Below are positions 44,325 to 46,829 of a stretch of DNA of 46,829 nucleotides, piece after piece. The notes beneath the pieces were generated by a model. The model searched no databases. It saw nothing but the letters and a program-made list of their open reading frames with translations, and was not told the origin of the DNA. Position numbers and translations under genes: made by a program. The number at the start of each line of letters is the position of its first letter. Within the stretch, counting starts at the first letter, position 1. The stretch lies in assembly GCA_023427845.1 (NCBI GenBank), contig JAEYZX010000078.1, positions 1 to 46,829 on the forward strand, written 5' to 3'. Origin of the DNA: Bacteroidota bacterium (GTDB lineage Bacteria; Bacteroidota; Bacteroidia; Flavobacteriales; Flavobacteriaceae).

Positions 44325-45038
44325 GTGCAGTTTTCATACATCATAATAGAGCGTGCAAACCAAGCCGATATGCTGCTTGAAAAACTGAAGTCTTATGACG
44401 ACTTTCTTTGTGTCGGAAATTACGATTCGCATGAGGAAGGCCTAAACAAAATCCTCGAACTACGGCCATCGGTTGTATTTGTCGGAGTCGATGAAAGTGA
44501 ATCAGGCCTTTCGGCCTCATCGTTTTCGATTGTGAGCGAACTTTCCGAATATCTTGATGAACTTCCTTTCATAATCGCGCTATCCGGCAATAAAGAACAC
44601 GCTTACGATGCCTACCAGAAAGGTGTTGGCGGATTTTTGCTGCAACCATTAAACGATAACCTGCTGCGAAAATGCCTGCTCCGCTATTGCAAAAATCACA
44701 AAGCTGCCGAAAACGATAAGATTTGCATTAGATCGCATGGGGATTACCATTTCCTTACAACAAAAGACATCGTGTTCCTGAAAGCCGACAGCAATACAAC
44801 CGACTTTTACCTGACATCGGGAAAAGTGGTGACGGCCTACAAAACCCTCAAGCATTTTGAAAAGATCCTGCCGTTCTTTTTCTTCCGGATCCATCATAGC
44901 TACATCATCAATATCGAACACGTTAGCCGGATCAATTTAGGCAAAGGAAATTGCTATTTGATGAATAATGAGATCGTTTTGTCGTTCTCGCGGACGTATA
45001 AAGAGAACATAGATATTATTATTAGCCAAATATCATAA
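44325..45038 (+). CDS. LytTR DNA-binding protein with a degenerate receiver domain
   Basis: A 237-residue protein. Residues 1-120 have the receiver pattern but lack every phosphorylation residue: the usual acidic pair is absent (YIIIERANQ), the phosphoacceptor Asp is Gly54 in VVFVGVDES, and the conserved Lys before Pro is Gln107 in LLQPLN. The LytTR domain (about 130-235) is intact: KADSNTTDFYLTSGKVV, LKHFEKILPFFFFRIHHSYI, VSRINLGKGNCYLMNNEIVLSFSR. It therefore probably regulates without phosphorylation or binds another signal. It is divergent from the response regulator gene with a palindromic site between them. Confidence 0.85.
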   Translation: MQFSYIIIERANQADMLLEKLKSYDDFLCVGNYDSHEEGLNKILELRPSVVFVGVDESESGLSASSFSIVSELSEYLDELPFIIALSGNKEHAYDAYQKGVGGFLLQPLNDNLLRKCLLRYCKNHKAAENDKICIRSHGDYHFLTTKDIVFLKADSNTTDFYLTSGKVVTAYKTLKHFEKILPFFFFRIHHSYIINIEHVSRINLGKGNCYLMNNEIVLSFSRTYKENIDIIISQIS

Positions 45039-45322
45039 TTCGAAACCTGTCGAGTTATGGAAGATAGGGTGTCGATTACTACTGTTGCCCTGCGTGTTAC
45101 TAAAGACCGCAATTTTTAACGCAACATCAGTTCCGCAATTTCTACTTTTGACATGTTCCAATTAAGGAATTAAAGCTTTAAATATTTGGTATCAGGGACA
45201 TATTTATGGATATCAAATATACTGTAAAAGACTTCCCTTCTTTACAGAGAAAACGATTGCTCCGCTTGACCCGGAAGGTTTGGCATAATTCTAATATTAT
45301 ATTTTTAAAAAAAAACTCTTTT

Positions 45323-45520
45323 ATGAAATCAAATTTTACCCCAAAATTTATTCTACTGGCAATTGCAAGCGCAACACTTTACTCATGTTCCGTAAATGAC
45401 GACGATCAGTTGGTTAACCAAAAAGACATTGAACCGCAAATCGAACTTCACGCAAAAAATGAGGATTCAGCATTTGTTCAACCTGGCGAACCGATGATCC
45501 CGAAACCACCAAAAGACTAA
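45323..45520 (+). CDS. Small lipoprotein of 65 residues
   Basis: The ATG at 45323 gives a lipoprotein signal MKSNFTPKFILLAIASATL ending YSC, with Cys22 lipidated. A short acidic mature part (VNDDDQLVNQKDIEPQIELH) and a proline-rich end (GEPMIPKPPKD) follow. The frame is open further upstream but that part lacks a signal. Function is unknown. It lies 25 bp before the upstream arm of an intrinsic terminator and just upstream of a TPR sensor protein gene. The 284 bp before it (45039-45322) shows no other gene. Confidence 0.65.
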   Translation: MKSNFTPKFILLAIASATLYSCSVNDDDQLVNQKDIEPQIELHAKNEDSAFVQPGEPMIPKPPKD

Positions 45521-45542
45521 TTCTATTCTATAAATTATTTTT

Positions 45543-45572
45543 AAAGACTATGCGATGCATAGTCTTTTTTTT
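45543..45572 (+). terminator. Intrinsic terminator after the small lipoprotein gene
   Basis: Perfect 11-bp stem AAAGACTATGC / GCATAGTCTTT with a GAT loop, followed by a T-run to 45572. It separates the lipoprotein gene from the next promoter. Confidence 0.92.
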
Positions 45573-45576
45573 ATAC

Positions 45577-45584
45577 TATTTTTG
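45577..45584 (+). promoter_or_regulatory. Promoter -7 element of the TPR sensor gene
   Basis: TATTTTTG fits TANNTTTG and immediately follows the terminator. The start site would lie near 45589, about 7 nt before the TTG start at 45596. Confidence 0.5.
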
Positions 45585-45595
45585 CAAAAAATGTT

Positions 45596-46829
45596 TTGAA
45601 AAGATCCCAAATCTGTTTTCTTATCATTTTCTCCTTTTCGGTTCTCTCTTGCACCAAAGAATCGGGCGAGGAAATCTACCCATCGCTGACGGATAGTCGT
45701 TATGCCTCACTTACTCATTCTGAAAAAATTAAATTTCTTGATTCAATTCAAGACAATTTTAATCTTACCGATAATGATAGTCTAACCCGAAACTTTTGTT
45801 TCGACCTTGCAGCAGAATATTATTATTTAAATGAACACAAAAAATCATTTCAGTTAAGCAGGAACGCATATCAATTGGCGAAAGAAGCCAATGATACATC
45901 CGATATCGCACGTTCCTACTATTATATGGGCGATGCCTTTGAAGTATCGCGAAAAGACAGTGCCTATTACTACTATCTCGAAGCAGAGAAAATTTACAGA
46001 ATTATTGACGATCCCGAGCGGGTAGCTCGTATGTTGTTCAACAAAGCATACATCTTATTCTTCGAAGGCAATTTTATCGAAAGCGAAATTGAACTTTCAA
46101 ATGCTTTACAGTTATTAATCAACAGCGATAAGTATCCATTACTGTACTCCTGCTATACATTAATGGGAACAAACATGGAAAAACTTGACGAGCTCGACGA
46201 TGCGATGAAATATTACATGCTTGCGCGCGATCTTCTCCCTGAGCTTGAGAAAAACAATTCAAATTTCGACAATCAGTACAATTACAAAATCGTTTCCGCA
46301 CTCAATATTTCAAATATCTACGAGGAAAAAGGCGAATACGGCAAAGCAATCGTCGAACTCCAAAAATTCCTGACACCGCAAGTCCGCGACAATTGGCCTG
46401 GCGAATATTCAAAGGTGCTGGCAAACCTTGCGTATTCAAAGATGAAAAGCGGTGATTTGAACAATGTGGAAGGAATGTTTCTTGAAGCATTGAAAATATC
46501 GGAACGGTACAGCAACAGCAGCGATGTTCTTTACAAACTCAATAATCTTGGCGAATATTATCTGATGCGCGACGATAGACCGAAGGCAAAACAATATTTG
46601 ACCAAATCATTGAAAATCGGCGAAAAAATCCGAAGTGGCGAAGAGGTCAAAACCGCGCTGAAACTTTTGCAGGAAGCCGATACGATCAATTCGGAAAAAT
46701 ATGAAAAGCGCTATTTATTTTTAAATGACAGCCTGTCGAAAGCGCAACGAAAAAATCGAAACACATACGCGCGAATCGAATACGAAACCGATATCCTGGC
46801 CGATGAAAATAAAACGCTTGCCTCAAAAT
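45596..46829 (+). CDS. TPR-repeat protein, N-terminal part of a likely sensor histidine kinase (cut by the right edge)
   Basis: The frame is open from TTG 45596 to the window end, 411 codons. The only nearby ATG (45591) is in another frame and closes after two codons. A lipoprotein-like signal (LKRSQICFLIIFSFSVLSC) is followed by at least five tetratricopeptide-type helix pairs (ARSYYYMGDAFEVSRKDSAY, MGTNMEKLDELDDAMKYYML, ALNISNIYEEKGEYGKAIVE, LNNLGEYYLMRDDRPKAKQY). A linker RIEYETDILADENKTLASK then begins, which in Flavobacterium typically leads into a membrane helix and a histidine kinase or LuxR output domain not visible here. The kinase identity is inference from this layout. Confidence 0.7.
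   Translation, partial: MKRSQICFLIIFSFSVLSCTKESGEEIYPSLTDSRYASLTHSEKIKFLDSIQDNFNLTDNDSLTRNFCFDLAAEYYYLNEHKKSFQLSRNAYQLAKEANDTSDIARSYYYMGDAFEVSRKDSAYYYYLEAEKIYRIIDDPERVARMLFNKAYILFFEGNFIESEIELSNALQLLINSDKYPLLYSCYTLMGTNMEKLDELDDAMKYYMLARDLLPELEKNNSNFDNQYNYKIVSALNISNIYEEKGEYGKAIVELQKFLTPQVRDNWPGEYSKVLANLAYSKMKSGDLNNVEGMFLEALKISERYSNSSDVLYKLNNLGEYYLMRDDRPKAKQYLTKSLKIGEKIRSGEEVKTALKLLQEADTINSEKYEKRYLFLNDSLSKAQRKNRNTYARIEYETDILADENKTLASK

Overview
The window looks like a chromosomal segment from a member of the Flavobacteriaceae (Flavobacterium-like, phylum Bacteroidota). The support is: a str operon joined directly to the S10 operon with no tuf gene between fusA and rpsJ; Bacteroidota-type promoters (TTTG, 19 bp, TANNTTTG); short or absent 5' leaders; secreted proteins with type IX secretion (T9SS) C-terminal domains; an S46 dipeptidyl-peptidase; and a SusC-type plug domain. 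TAG is used as an ordinary stop codon (for example at 15918-15920 and 14854-14856), so the code appears standard.

Layout. 1-8492 (minus strand) is the ribosomal protein operon rpsL-rpsG-fusA-rpsJ-rplC-rplD-rplW-rplB-rpsS-rplV-rpsC-rplP-rpmC-rpsQ-rplN, cut by the left edge within rplN and driven by a near-perfect promoter at 8546-8576. fusA carries an in-frame TAG at codon 53. 8761-19018 is housekeeping and accessory: an Omp85-like barrel, a DUF1206 membrane protein, rlmB, a rhomboid protease, rarA, a secreted hypothetical protein, a yjjG-like phosphatase, radC and mpl. 19290-34129 is an exported-protein block: a 1286-residue T9SS adhesin-like protein, a 2129-residue alpha-2-macroglobulin with a TonB plug module inserted, a DPP7-type S46 peptidase, and a T9SS-exported peptidylarginine-deiminase-like enzyme. 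34523-38356 (minus) holds obgE, a CNNM/CBS transporter-like protein, adk and hpt. 38524-41849 is a two-gene operon of a PQQ-type sugar dehydrogenase lipoprotein and a TonB-dependent receptor with overlapping stop and start codons. 41907-46829 holds small hypothetical proteins and lipoproteins, a DinB-like protein, and a signalling cluster: a LuxR-type response regulator, a divergent LytTR protein with a dead receiver, a 65-residue lipoprotein and a TPR sensor protein that runs off the right edge.

Points of most interest. (1) An amber codon in the essential fusA gene. (2) An identical 15-bp palindrome, TACGGTAAAACCGTA, centred about 41 bp upstream of two predicted start sites: the LytTR gene and a predicted 107-nt small RNA with a strand-specific terminator. 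At the first locus it also overlaps the promoter of the neighbouring response regulator. (3) A dehydrogenase-receptor operon suggesting scavenging of the cofactor PQQ. (4) Many intergenic tandem arrays that all have a 7-bp period despite different sequences. (5) A family of three intergenic elements with conserved flanks around a hairpin whose stem sequence changes while pairing is kept.

All calls come from reading the sequence and from knowledge of the families; no database search or folding program was run.
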